Shown: positions 1-8,648 of the stretch, piece by piece | Numbering within the stretch: the stretch's first letter is position 1 | Layout of the letters: every line of letters begins with the position of its first letter | NCBI GenBank assembly: GCA_036939755.1 | Contig: JALLAZ010000911.1 | Location: 1 to 11,274, forward strand | DNA length: 11,274 nt | Reading direction: 5' to 3' | From: Stephanodiscus triporus | Lineage: Eukaryota; Bacillariophyta; Thalassiosirophyceae; Thalassiosirales; Thalassiosiraceae | The notes under the pieces: generated by a model | What the model saw: the letters and a program-made list of their open reading frames with translations, nothing else | The model's database searches: none | What the model was told of the DNA's origin: nothing | Position numbers and translations under genes: made by a program

Positions 1-572
1 CGTATCTAGAGGTAAATTTTCTCGCAAAAACATATGGCCGCGTGTGAATAGTGCCGCGTGTTCTACGGTACTCCTACGTCGGTTTTCGGATACTTACTCC
101 AAAACAGAATGGACACAACGAAGAAAAATACGGACATTTGATTTTGAGGGCTCGCCCCCTTTTCACTTTACCTGATACCTAAGGTTACTAACCAAGTAAA
201 GATTCCGAACGTAGCATCTACGACGACAACCCATCCCCCAGCCCAGCAAGTGAGAAGGAGTAACCGCCGTCCGCCCCACGACGACAAGGTAAGATACATA
301 GAAGGAAACTGAGGTGGGTGAATGAGACCGGTAGACGATGGCGGCGTCTGGCGGCACCGCGAAGTGCATTCATCCTCGAATGAGGGACGAATGAACTTCG
401 ATCGGAGGAGATCATCAGAACTCCTCAGAACGATTACGGAGTCAGCGAAGGACAGGTTCCATCCGCCATCGATGGTGTTGCGCTGTCTATCTCCATAGCT
501 CACAAATTATTTTCCCTTCTCCCTTCATTTCCCCTCCGCCCCCTAACGCGAATAGGCACGGATATACAAATC
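1..572. other. Upstream region of eL20, no supported gene
   Basis: I see no gene in this stretch. The open frames here start at GTG or lack any recognisable protein features. The part nearest eL20 is strongly pyrimidine-rich (511-544), about 30 bases before the start codon. That is typical of a leader or transcription start zone of a highly expressed ribosomal protein gene, but its role here is inference. A 10-bp perfect palindrome, CCATCGATGG, lies at 466-475. The first 160 bases are AT-richer and show nothing I can name. Confidence 0.5.
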
Positions 573-1124
573 ATGACTGCAGCCGGCTTGATGCGCCAAT
601 ATCAGGTGGTTGGCCGCAAGGCCGCCACCGAGGAGAATCCCAACCCCGAGGCCTACCGCATGGTCATCTTCGCCCCCAACGCCGTCGCGGCCAAGTCCAA
701 GTTCTGGTACTTCATGCGCCAATTCCGCAAGATGAAGAAGACGACCGGCGAGATCCTCGACTGCGTCGAGATCGTCGAGAAGAACTCGCGCATCGTGAAG
801 AACTACGGCATCTGGCTGCGCTACGATTCCCGGTCCGGCACCCACAACATGTACCGCGAGTACCGCGACCTTCGCCTCACCGGCGCCGTGTCCCAGCTGT
901 ACAACGAGATGGCGGGCCGTCATCGCTGCCGTCCCCGTTCCATCCAGATCATCCGCACCGCCACCCTCGGCGCGAGCGAGCTCAAGAGGCCCAACGGCAT
1001 GCAGTTCGCACAGGGCAAGGTCAAATTCCCTTTGCCGCACCGCGTCGACACGGCGAAGAGGGGGCAGAAGGCGCTCTCGGACCGCACGTTCTCCACCGTC
1101 CGCCCCACCACGTACTTTGGTTAA
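573..1124 (+). CDS. RPL18A: 60S ribosomal protein L18a (eL20)
   Basis: This is a complete, intronless 183-residue frame for cytosolic large-subunit protein eL20, a structural component of the 60S subunit. The family N-terminal signature appears as an AAGLMRQYQVVGRK-like start. Family blocks follow: an FWYFMRQ segment near residue 50, KTTGEI near 62, KNYGIWLRYDSRSGTHNMYREYRD at roughly 89-112, AGRHRCRPRSIQIIRTA at about 118-134, and KFPLPHRV near 151-158. The end, RPTTYFG, is the usual family terminus, and the length fits the family (about 175-190). The ATG at 573 is chosen because homologues begin within a residue or two of it. Third codon positions are strongly C/G, as expected for a highly expressed gene. 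The neighbouring SUMO gene converges on it from downstream. Confidence 0.97.
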   Translation: MTAAGLMRQYQVVGRKAATEENPNPEAYRMVIFAPNAVAAKSKFWYFMRQFRKMKKTTGEILDCVEIVEKNSRIVKNYGIWLRYDSRSGTHNMYREYRDLRLTGAVSQLYNEMAGRHRCRPRSIQIIRTATLGASELKRPNGMQFAQGKVKFPLPHRVDTAKRGQKALSDRTFSTVRPTTYFG

Positions 1125-1799
1125 GCAGTAGAACGAAATTGTAATAATTCCCAGACACATATTATATTTTGTTCTCGCGGCGATGCTCCCTGCTCTTGAG
1201 TTGGTAGATTTACTCGCACAAAAGTTTTCATCCTGCGAGTTATTTTCCCCACCCAGTCTTCCTCTTCAAGTGAGTTGATCCATGGACATGACTAGGATGT
1301 TGCAGTCACTGTGGTCATGCTGGGGGTATCGAACGAAACCAGACCGTCGTGGTTAACCACGTAAAATGAAGGAAATCTTTTACATTTCGTTGGCTGCGAG
1401 ATAGGCACATGTCGCCATAAACCTAAGACTACACGATAGACATAACATCGAATTCGTGTGTCGCACTACATATCAACATATCAACACTGAAATTCTTTGT
1501 GATTGGGGAAAGGACTGCGCAGGAGGAAAATCTTATGAGTATTATTTTATTTGACGCAGACGATATGTTAGGTTTCCATGGTTATTAATATTAAGGACTG
1601 TGTCTTCGAACCAATAACATTGTTCAAGTATCGGTGTACGAGGCGATTATTCATAAAAGAACGAAAATGGATATGTAACCTGTGAGATGCAAAAGATCGC
1701 GCGATGTCCACCTAATTAAGCACGTGGATACTTTGCACTGGCTCCTTCAACATATTCAAGGAAATTTTAACGGCGAGGGATGCACACTGTTGTCCGTTA
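1125..1799. other. Convergent 3' intergenic region between eL20 and SUMO
   Basis: These 675 bases separate the stop codons of two converging genes and must hold both 3' untranslated regions. The sequence is AT-richer than the flanking genes. I see no open frame of interest, no tRNA promoter boxes and no clear RNA gene. The one notable element is a 14-bp perfect palindrome, annotated separately. Confidence 0.5.
1348..1361. repeat. 14-bp perfect palindrome
   Basis: CGTGGTTAACCACG reads the same on both strands with no spacer. It lies about 220 bases after the eL20 stop, in the convergent intergenic region. It could be a dimeric protein-binding site or chance; nothing else in the sequence assigns a role. 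Confidence 0.45.
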
Positions 1800-2444
1800 C
1801 TAATGATAAGAGAGTCTGAGAAACAAATCCTCGTTCATGAAATATCCTCCGGTCTGCTCCAGCATGACGTCGACTTGGTCCTGATCGTCCAACTCTAACG
1901 TTTTCGGGGTATCATCGGGTTTGATCCGTTCGCCATCCATCAAGAAACGTAGCGAGCTCGCCAGCACGCCGTTGCGGGTTGCATACGTGTCGAATACCTT
2001 CTGCATTTTTGTGGACGTTTTGATCTTGAAATAAGTCAACTCGCCGGTCTGTCGATGAGTATGTCAAGGGGGAAAAGGTGTAAGCAAGTGTACAATGCAG
2101 CACGGCGACGATGTGAGGGCAATCGAATTATGTAATGATTTGAGACGACGCGCCCTCCCTTCTCGCATCGTCCGTGGATCGATCCCCCGATTCTAGCAGA
2201 AAAGACGATAATCCTCGCAACCTCACGAGTTGCGACATCGCGCCAAGGTCGCAAAACGAACACACCTCCGACACCCGACACGCGGCCATTGCTCCAAACC
2301 CACGGCCCTTCATCGTTGTCACGTCAGAAAAGTCGTACCCTACGACAATTCGCGACGCACCTGGTCGCGGAGTCGAATGGTGATCGGCTCTACACCGTCC
2401 GCTGGTTTGGAATCTCCGTCGGGTTTGGCTTCGTTGTCGCTCAT
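1800..2444 (-). CDS. SUMO: SUMO (small ubiquitin-like modifier), two exons
   Basis: SUMO is a ubiquitin-like protein conjugated to lysines of mostly nuclear targets. Exon 1 (2444-2361) encodes 28 residues, a short hydrophilic tail followed by ITIRLRDQ. Exon 2 (2048-1800) continues in phase 0 with TGELTYFKIK. The join gives the family pattern of beta1, beta2 and a helix (TKMQKVFDTYA), then SLRFLMDGERI, the DTPKTLEL turn, a DQVDVMLEQ strand and QTGG. The precursor is 110 residues, with the conjugation glycines at 95-96. The last 14 residues (YFMNEDLFLRLSYH) must be removed by a Ulp/SENP-type protease before use. The ATG at 2444 is chosen because it gives the usual length of the flexible SUMO N-terminus. 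The region just upstream is shared with the divergent methyltransferase gene. Confidence 0.95.
2049..2360 (-). other. SUMO intron (312 bases)
   Basis: Read on the minus strand, the donor is CAG|GTGCGT and the acceptor is ATCGACAG|ACC, preceded by a clear pyrimidine tract (CACCTTTTCCCCCTTG). Splicing joins two complete codons and restores the SUMO fold without gaps. Reading through the donor instead gives a stop seven codons later. Short open frames inside this stretch have no coding features. Confidence 0.9.
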
Positions 2445-2541
2445 GTTTGGTGACTGTGACTGTGTTAGCCCCGGCTTTATTTACGATAGGTAGGTAGAGG
2501 CGTAAGCATTCTTTGTAAATGGGATAATCGCATAATATGGG
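2445..2541. promoter_or_regulatory. Divergent promoter shared by SUMO and the methyltransferase gene
   Basis: Only 97 bases separate the SUMO start codon (minus strand) from the first ATG of the methyltransferase (plus strand). Both upstream leaders and core promoters must overlap here, or extend into the opposite gene. There is a short GTGACT/GTGACTGTG direct repeat at about 2449-2464 and an AT-rich stretch around 2491-2497. No exact known promoter element is claimed. The bidirectional role is inferred from the spacing. Confidence 0.55.
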
Positions 2542-4098
2542 ATGATCATGGTTGGCGCAAAACTGATCGCCTACGTTTCCTTTCTGTTTTCCATCCTGCT
2601 GGCTTCTGATGCTGCCGCTCATTCGATGAACGGTCGTGGGAGGCGGACTTATCGCATCCTATCGCATATTTGCGATCCGGACGAAGCGGACCGACGACGA
2701 GGCGGATCTTTGGCGGCGAGCGCTCAGATCGGACGATTGATATCGACGGGGCATTTGTCCAGAGCGAGGCGGATCGCGTACGAGTGCCTCGTCCTGATCC
2801 ACGGCGGAAAATACTACGATACCGACATGTCGCGTTATTGCTGCCCCTCCACTCGAGAAGAAGTCGTCCAGGCCTACACTTCGTCGGCAAATGCATTTTT
2901 CCGCGAGAACGATGATTTTCTTGGCATCATCGAGAAGGCGCACGCCCAAGAAGATGGCGATACAGAGACTTATGCATCATCTACACCACTCGGATGTTGG
3001 GGTGGGCGTTGGCGCAATTCTTCGTTTGTTGGCCCGGACGAGGGTTTGAGTTCGCTTTCCTTTGGAAAATACGCATTGGCGGAAAATACTGGCACTGACT
3101 CCAACACGAGACGCGGTCCTGCTGTCATCGATCGTTGGAACAACTGCTGCTCATTCTTTTCGTTGCACAGTACGGAAGATTCATGTTATGACACAACAAA
3201 TATCGAAAATCCTTTCGTATGCTGCGAGATGTCCGAAGGATCCGACAATCATCTCATTTTGCCAGCTCTGCGAGAGCCAGAGGTAAATGTCCTTATCCGA
3301 TTCAGAGACATCATCAATGGAAGCGAATGGTCTGAAAGAATTAATATTGAGCAAGAAGGGTCGCTCAGAATGTTCGATGTCTCCGGTGTCCTTTGGCCGG
3401 CAGGGTACCTTCTGGGTTTGTGTCTGTCGAGTCCGATCGCGTGTGGGGTTCCTGAGGTGCTGGACTCCATCATACTGAGTCAAGCGAACAGTCATCGACC
3501 TCTTGCGGTAGAATTAGGTGCTGGCGTTGGATTCCCTTCTATCGCTTTCTCTAAGGCTCTCCGTCATTACAAACCCGAAGCAAGCAACAACGGTGAGGTC
3601 TGCGATCAGAACCACAACTCACCACTCATCGTAGCGATAGACATGTCAAATGCATCTGTGGCGCTCATTTCATCGAACGCTCACAAAAACGGCGTGGGCC
3701 GTGATGTGATTGCAATGAAAGTAAATCAGACAGACATAACTGCGCTTTCTCATTTCTCTAGACAATTTGCGTCGTCCGATGGCTTTGACGTAGTCATCGG
3801 ATCGTCATTACAAGCACTCTTCGATGGAACGTCACTGCAGAATGCGTCCCTCTGGCAGACACTAGATGCATTACTGTCCAGAGAAAACGGTAATGCAATC
3901 GTTGTGCTTTCGCATGTCAAGACCGGTGATGAGAGAATTCAAATTCCACTGGTGTCCGAGTTTGAGTGTATTCGGCGAGTCTCGGGTGACCACTTTGGGA
4001 TGAAGACTAGAGACGGTCACAGCTCAGACTTTGAACTGGTTATTTTGAGAAGGAGGCGTGGCAATACACTTTCCCCCAAAATGCCTGCCGATTCTTAA
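2542..4098 (+). CDS. Family-16 (METTL21-like) methyltransferase with secretory leader
   Basis: This is a single-exon, 518-residue protein. The C-terminal third carries the lysine-methyltransferase family 16 pattern. A GVLWPAGYLLG block lies at about 282-292, SAM-binding motif I (VELGAGVGFPS) at 323-333, an acidic post-motif AID at 365-367, and FDVVIGSSL at 415-423, where the family usually has D-x-[VI]-[IL]-[GA]-[SA]-[DE]. Family members methylate lysines on proteins such as chaperones, elongation factors or calmodulin; the substrate here is unknown. Residues 1-26 look like a signal peptide: a hydrophobic core (LIAYVSFLFSILLA), then ASDAAA-HS as a plausible cleavage site. There is no phenylalanine at +1, so plastid import is not supported. 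About 250 residues before the catalytic part have no domain I recognise; they are Cys-rich in places. The start may be ATG 2542 or ATG 2548. Confidence 0.8.
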   Translation: MIMVGAKLIAYVSFLFSILLASDAAAHSMNGRGRRTYRILSHICDPDEADRRRGGSLAASAQIGRLISTGHLSRARRIAYECLVLIHGGKYYDTDMSRYCCPSTREEVVQAYTSSANAFFRENDDFLGIIEKAHAQEDGDTETYASSTPLGCWGGRWRNSSFVGPDEGLSSLSFGKYALAENTGTDSNTRRGPAVIDRWNNCCSFFSLHSTEDSCYDTTNIENPFVCCEMSEGSDNHLILPALREPEVNVLIRFRDIINGSEWSERINIEQEGSLRMFDVSGVLWPAGYLLGLCLSSPIACGVPEVLDSIILSQANSHRPLAVELGAGVGFPSIAFSKALRHYKPEASNNGEVCDQNHNSPLIVAIDMSNASVALISSNAHKNGVGRDVIAMKVNQTDITALSHFSRQFASSDGFDVVIGSSLQALFDGTSLQNASLWQTLDALLSRENGNAIVVLSHVKTGDERIQIPLVSEFECIRRVSGDHFGMKTRDGHSSDFELVILRRRRGNTLSPKMPADS

Positions 4099-4388
4099 TA
4101 TTTTCTCATCCTTCCAACGAAAAATTCAAGAACCATTCAGCTACTGGGACTATCCGCCTTCTTAGATCACACTGCGTAAGCGAGCAATCTAACCACCATC
4201 AACTGGCAGTTTGGGGAATGCGCGAAGCATTTTGCACACATCCAATGGATATGGAACGGGAAGCCATAAATACTGGAAGCGACGACTGAGCTTAACAGGT
4301 TTTAGTTACGAGCTTAAGTCTTCTCCAACTAGTTTGTTTGGATGGGGGGCCATGGCCAGTGATTTCCGAGCTGGTCTCGATCACTGGA
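4099..4388. other. Convergent 3' region between methyltransferase and lactonase
   Basis: These 290 bases lie between two converging stop codons. I see no gene, repeat or RNA signature. An open plus-strand frame starting at 4211 overlaps the conserved C-terminus of the lactonase gene and is noise. Confidence 0.45.
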
Positions 4389-5793
4389 TCAAAGCAGCGA
4401 CGAAGCATGAATTGCGTCAGGACGAATCAACTTCACACACGCTGCATTAGGCACGTCCAATCGGTCGATGAATGCTATTCTGCCATCGCCTTCATTCCTC
4501 TGAAAGGAGGCGATGTCGTGCGAGTGCTGATGTGCAACTATTATGAATTTCCCACAGTCGCTCATGCAAAGGCATCGAGGGGTGAGCCCATTGGTAGATG
4601 CTCGTTGCACAAACTTTAGAGGTTCGAATCCCACCGACTTCGATAATGCACCCGCATTCGACAGATGAAATACTGATATGGAGTTGTGAAGGCGGGCTGC
4701 CGCGTACGCAAACCTTCCACAAGGACTCCAAACAACGTCCGAGGCCCATCGTCCATGGTTGAATTGGCTTTCTTTGTCAGATTCACTCGGCCAATTTTTC
4801 GGCAGCAATGATATCGGTTCACCCAAGGCTACGAAGCTTCCAGTTTCCTTATCTCTTTGTATGAGCCAAACTTGTGCAGTAATTTCAAGGCTAACGATGG
4901 CGATGTCGCTAAAGACCGGGTTGAACGTGAGGGAACGTGGCCCTGAACCTGGCGGAGCGGCAGTTATATTTTCCCTCTCGATGCTAAGCAATGATATTTC
5001 TTTGTCTGCGGTGGACTTCTTAGTACTCATCGAAAATTGAACAATGGCGTCAGATCCTAGGTCAGCACAGCACAAGTCCATCAATGAAGTAGACGACAGA
5101 GGTTTCGTGACCGAAGTAGAGTGCGCATGTGACGTTTCTTGGCGATTTGGCTCTACGTTGGAGCCTGGGCCAAACGCAATGATGGCCGGATGAGGACTAA
5201 TCGCACCATCGACAAACCTAAAAACGGATAGTATGCCCTCCTCTTGGCCGTAGTTGCTCACGATGATACAGTCCAAGTCACCGCCGACGTTTGCGCTTAT
5301 GATGTGACATGGGTACGACCCACCCGTCTCCAACGCCGCACCAATGGCTTTCGCGTGAATTGCGTCCCCGCCCTGCGTTCGATCACGGCATACCGCATAT
5401 GACTGTATTTTCCCCCCTCGAACCTCGGATACGACGCAGAGACCTCCCGCGCGTAGGGGCGCCGGACGGGCGCTGCCTTCGCTGCGCCCCAATATGCATA
5501 AGTAAGATGGATTCTCAGCCACGATGATCGGTTCCCCGTCGTTGAGAAAATGCAGTTTCCCCGACGCATCAACGCCAATGGCAAGGACCCCCCTCCCGAT
5601 CTTTGAGCGGTCGTGAGGGACTCCGCCGTGAGACGATTCGAATGGATCGGCCTACTTATGCATCGAGACGAGAATATTATTGGGGAAGGTCAAAACGATC
5701 GCAACAGCTACTCAGACGTAATTGTCCTCCACCTACCTGTCCAGCGCTCGTGTAGCATCCGACAAAGCCGATGTACTCATACTCTTGGTCCAT
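4389..5793 (-). CDS. Lactonase-family seven-bladed propeller (6-phosphogluconolactonase-like)
   Basis: This protein belongs to the PGL/3-carboxymuconate-cyclase lactonase family; a role in hydrolysing 6-phosphogluconolactone in the oxidative pentose phosphate pathway is likely but not proven. Exon 1 (5793-5737) encodes 19 residues ending GCYTSAGQ, the usual first strand. Exon 2 (5651-4389) adds 420 residues, 439 in total. Family blocks follow in order: AENPSYL at 64-70, GSYPCHI near 130-136, SNYGQ near 151-155, HAHS at 194-197 with DLGSDAIVQF after it, GSGPRSLTFNP at 254-264, an SLEI segment with the conserved Glu near 275, ASDVVWSPCGRFAYAA at 322-337, and GLTPRCLCMSDCGKF at 374-388. The usual GPRH is GPRS here. 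There is no targeting sequence, so it is probably cytosolic. Reading exon 2 alone would leave a protein with no ATG and without its first strand. Confidence 0.88.
5652..5736 (-). other. Lactonase gene intron (85 bases)
   Basis: Read on the minus strand, the donor is CAG|GTAGGT and the acceptor is CATAAGTAG|GCC. Both junctions fall between codons. Without splicing, the frame of exon 2 is closed by this acceptor TAG, and no ATG lies between it and the first conserved block. With splicing, the start of the lactonase fold is restored. Confidence 0.85.
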
Positions 5794-6262
5794 CTTGTTC
5801 CTTGGTGGAGAATACTTTTTCTATTGTGCATGTATCGTCGTCGCCCTCGTATCACCTTGGCACCGCCGGCCGTCTTTACTGGTGGGAAGGAAAGAATGCC
5901 CCCTACCTGCCTCCCCTCTTCTTTTTTTGGACCTGACCGTTGGCAAATAGGGTTACGTTAAAAAGAGTGAGTGCTCTAGAGTAGTTTTATTCGTTTTATA
6001 TCGGGCTAAGAAGAGAACTATTAACTAGTCTCTCTAAATTTCAAATCCCTCTTGGTGTTCTTTTACATACTCTTTACTCATCTCTCTTGGAGAAGAAACT
6101 TCGAGGAGGCGAGCGAGGCCGGCGAGGGTGTGCTCTTTTCCTGTTTCGTCTCGCGGCCGTCTTTGGGTTGCTTGGTTAGATCTGGTTGGATGGGGCTTCT
6201 ATTCTTATTACCATACAACCCCACGACAGCCCAACACTCTCTCTCGAGCGCGTCATTTGGCA
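5794..6262. other. Divergent intergenic region, lactonase / LMBD2-like gene
   Basis: These 469 bases lie between two divergently oriented start codons and must contain both promoters. The stretch near the plus-strand gene (about 6030-6110 and 6225-6245) is rich in CT runs, as in many leaders. The frame of the plus-strand gene is open from 6128, but those extra codons show no conservation and the membrane protein starts naturally at 6263. No specific binding site can be named. Confidence 0.45.
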
Positions 6263-8332
6263 ATGGAGGGAAGTAGTCAAACCCTACTCCCGCTGGCGAT
6301 CATCCTCTTCGCGACCTCGACGTGGTTCGTGATCCACCACGCGAAGCGGGGAACGTCGATCGTGGTCGTCCTACTGTCGATCGCGTCGTTCGGTTTGGGC
6401 TCCGCGGCGGTGGGACTATTGCCCATCGACCTAAGCTACGCCTCCACCGTCATCGCCTCGGATAATTCCACCGCCGTCGACGACGGTGACAGCGATGACG
6501 ACGACGACGACGACCACGATGGCACCGACCCGAGCGCCGACAATCCGACTTTATTGCCGTGGCGCGTGACGTACTGGACCACCTTCTTCCTGGCGTGGCT
6601 CGTCCTGCCCGTGGTACGCGAGACGATCCTCTCGGGTCACTTCGTCCTCCTCCGACGGCTGCGGGACGGCGCTTGCAGGTACGCCCGGTCCATCGTACTC
6701 ATGCTATGCTGTGGCGCGATGTCCGTCGTCGCCATGGCCGTGCACTTGCGCAGTCTGCATCTCGTGACGATCGTGCTCCCGGTGCTGATGGCGCTTGGGA
6801 ACACCTACGGCCTCCTCTTGGTCTCGCTGCTGCTCGGGAACGGACTCGTGAACATACCCAAGAGGCTGTGGAGGGTGGCGTGTCCCGCGAACGAGCTCCG
6901 ACGAGCGAGGATCGTGTGCTGCGGCGCCGAAGAGGAATTGTTCGAGGCGGTGATGGCATTGGAGGACGTCGAGGACAGGATCGAGGAGGTGTGCCGGACG
7001 GCCGTGTGCCTGCGGGAGGGGACCGCGGTCGGCGGCGGCGGCGGCGCGATGGAGCGCGAGGACGGAGAGGTCGCGCTGGGAGGAGGAGCGAGGCGACGGC
7101 GGTGCTGGATCTGCCGCTGCCGCTGCTGCGGCGTCGACGAGGTCACGGAGTTCCACGAGTGCCTCGAGGTCCTGGTCAGGCGGAAGAACGAGACCGCCGA
7201 CGTTTGTTCCGAGAGGAGGACGAGGTCGAGGGGGGGGGGCTGCGGTTCTCCGCGACGACGGGGTCGTGGTGGCGATGGCGAGGACGAGGACTACGACGGC
7301 GGCGAGATCAACACCATGGACGTCAAGTATCTGGTCTCGCTCAGCTCTCAGCTGAAGACGACGCAGGAGAGGGTGACAAGCGCCCAACTGCGTTGGAATC
7401 ACCTGATGGAACACAGTCGTCTGTTCTCGGCGTTGATGGACGACGACTATGATGACATCGCTGATACAAATTTGCGATGTTGTCGTAAACTCCAGTATCA
7501 CCTCCAGCGACTGTGGGTGCGCTATCTGCGCTATCCGACGTACCGATGCATCTCGCTGATAACGGCAGCCCTGTCGATCTTCGTACTGCTGAGCGAGGTG
7601 ACGCTGGCAGCTCCATTGAACCTCTCGCCCTTTTCGTGGACTCTGCACGCGCTGGACAGGCATTATTATCGTCACAATAATTCGTCGACGCGTATCTTGT
7701 TCCAAATAGCTGCGCTCATACCGCTTTTGTACATGTCCATTTGCGTGTACACTTGCCTTTTCCAGATGAGCCTGTTGGGCCCGTACTGTCTGAGGGGTAA
7801 CAAACAGAGCAATGGAGTTTCACTGGTTTTCAATGCCCAGTATTTGGTCCGGTTGCAATTCTCTTTGGGCTATAATTACCTCTTGATGTGAGTAGTCCGT
7901 TTGATGCTACTTTTTGCCCGCTGCATACCGGATCGCTTGATCCTGAATATGAATCACCGTTCTCCTAATGTCTCCATCCAAAGGCTTAAGTATGACATGA
8001 CCCATTGTGCTTTCAACGACATTATGAGTGACATGTCCACGATACCCTTCTTCGGTACCTCCTTCACCGTGTACGCTCCCCTCACGATCTTGGCGGTGTG
8101 CCTGTTCACGCTCTGCGACTTTTATCCCAGGATACTCCGTTTCCTGGGGATTGAGCACGAGGATGCCTTGTTGTTGGGCGACGTGAACGAATTGGACGGG
8201 AAGGTAAATGAGGGTATACAGCTGATGAAACGAGATGCCGAGAGGAGGGGGGCAGGATCGAGTGTGGGCGGCGCATCTACGAGTCCGGAGAAGCAAAGCT
8301 TGAATGGACGAAAAAGGAACATTATTGTTTAG
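6263..8332 (+). CDS. LMBR1-like membrane protein, LMBD2 type
   Basis: Exon 1 is 6263-7887 and exon 2 is 7984-8332, giving 657 residues. About nine membrane segments are visible, near residues 8-26, 32-53, 104-121, 141-162, 165-196, 427-450, 478-500, 519-541 and 570-590, which fits the LMBR1/LMBD family. Strong family segments are WRVTYWTTFFLAWLVLPVVRE (100-120) and MALGNTYGLLLVSLLLGNGLVNIPKRLW (176-203). The end resembles LMBD2: MSTIPFFG, then PRILRFLGIE and a VNEGIQLMKRDAERR tail. The large loop at about 204-425 should be cytosolic and contains coiled-coil-like segments. It also carries an unusual low-complexity insert with CWICRCRCC (281-289) and Arg/Gly-rich runs. The first lumenal loop has an acidic Asp tract and an NST glycosylation site. 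The function of LMBD2 is poorly known; links to G-protein-coupled receptor signalling have been reported for animal members. Confidence 0.88.
6497..6514 (+). repeat. (GAC)6 trinucleotide repeat in coding sequence
   Basis: Six perfect GAC units encode an Asp run in the lumenal loop between the second and third membrane segments of the LMBD2-like protein. Unit-length changes would keep the frame, so the tract may vary in length between alleles. Confidence 0.8.
7888..7983 (+). other. LMBD2-like gene intron (96 bases)
   Basis: The donor is TTGAT|GTGAGT and the acceptor is CATCCAAAG|GCTT, with a branch-point-like CTAAT at 7965-7969. Splicing splits an ATG codon after its second base and joins NYLLM to LKYDMTH in frame, placing the last membrane segment and the family tail onto the protein. 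Without splicing the frame stops at 7889-7891. Confidence 0.88.
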
Positions 8333-8648
8333 GTTTTTCCCTCTAACGAAAATAATTTGCTATCATTCATGTCCACAGTTCAGTGGCTTGGCATTATAGC
8401 AAGCCATAAGAAGATCGTGGTCGTTTGCTCACGAGATAATTTAATAGAAGGATGCGGAGTCATAATGAATTGTGTGATCTTCAATCCCTTCTTTCGCTGG
8501 ATTGTAGGAATGTCATCTCTTTCACAGATGCGTTGGTTCCGGTCTACATAGAACTTTTCTTTAAATATGATTCCATTAATCCATTTTTATCAGTAACTGG
8601 ATGTCCACTCGACCTGTCTCTGAGGACCGTTGCCCCTCGAAGAAATAA
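8333..8648. other. Convergent 3' region, LMBD2-like / DUF1997
   Basis: These 316 AT-rich bases separate two converging stop codons. I see nothing beyond untranslated sequence. Two short plus-strand frames (8357-8551 and 8452-8655) have no family features. Confidence 0.45.

Noticed and set aside
168..503. 111-residue minus-strand frame upstream of eL20
   Set aside because: It begins at GTG, has no recognisable domain, and lies over the likely eL20 promoter and leader.
543..1160. 205-residue minus-strand open frame
   Set aside because: It is the antisense shadow of the GC-rich, strongly conserved eL20 gene. It has no family features.
2542..2619. Plastid targeting of the methyltransferase
   Set aside because: The leader ends ASDAAA-HS without an aromatic residue at +1, and no transit-like stretch follows clearly. 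A general secretory signal fits better.
4575..4641. tRNA-like signals: D-arm-like GAGC/GCTC (4584-4587, 4600-4603) with TTGGTAGA in the loop, and an exact box-B-like GGTTCGAATCC (4621-4631)
   Set aside because: The T stem next to TTCGAAT does not pair beyond two bases, no anticodon stem forms, and a properly spaced acceptor stem is absent. The segment also encodes conserved lactonase residues on the other strand.
6128..6262. Upstream extension of the LMBD2-like frame by 45 residues
   Set aside because: The extra residues have no membrane or family features. The ATG at 6263 gives a short N-terminus directly before the first membrane segment, as in the family.
6704..7705. 333-residue minus-strand and 297-residue plus-strand (6559-7452) open frames
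   Set aside because: Both overlap the LMBD2-like exon, and their low-complexity Arg/Pro/Ser-rich translations are typical of off-frame reading of GC-rich sequence.
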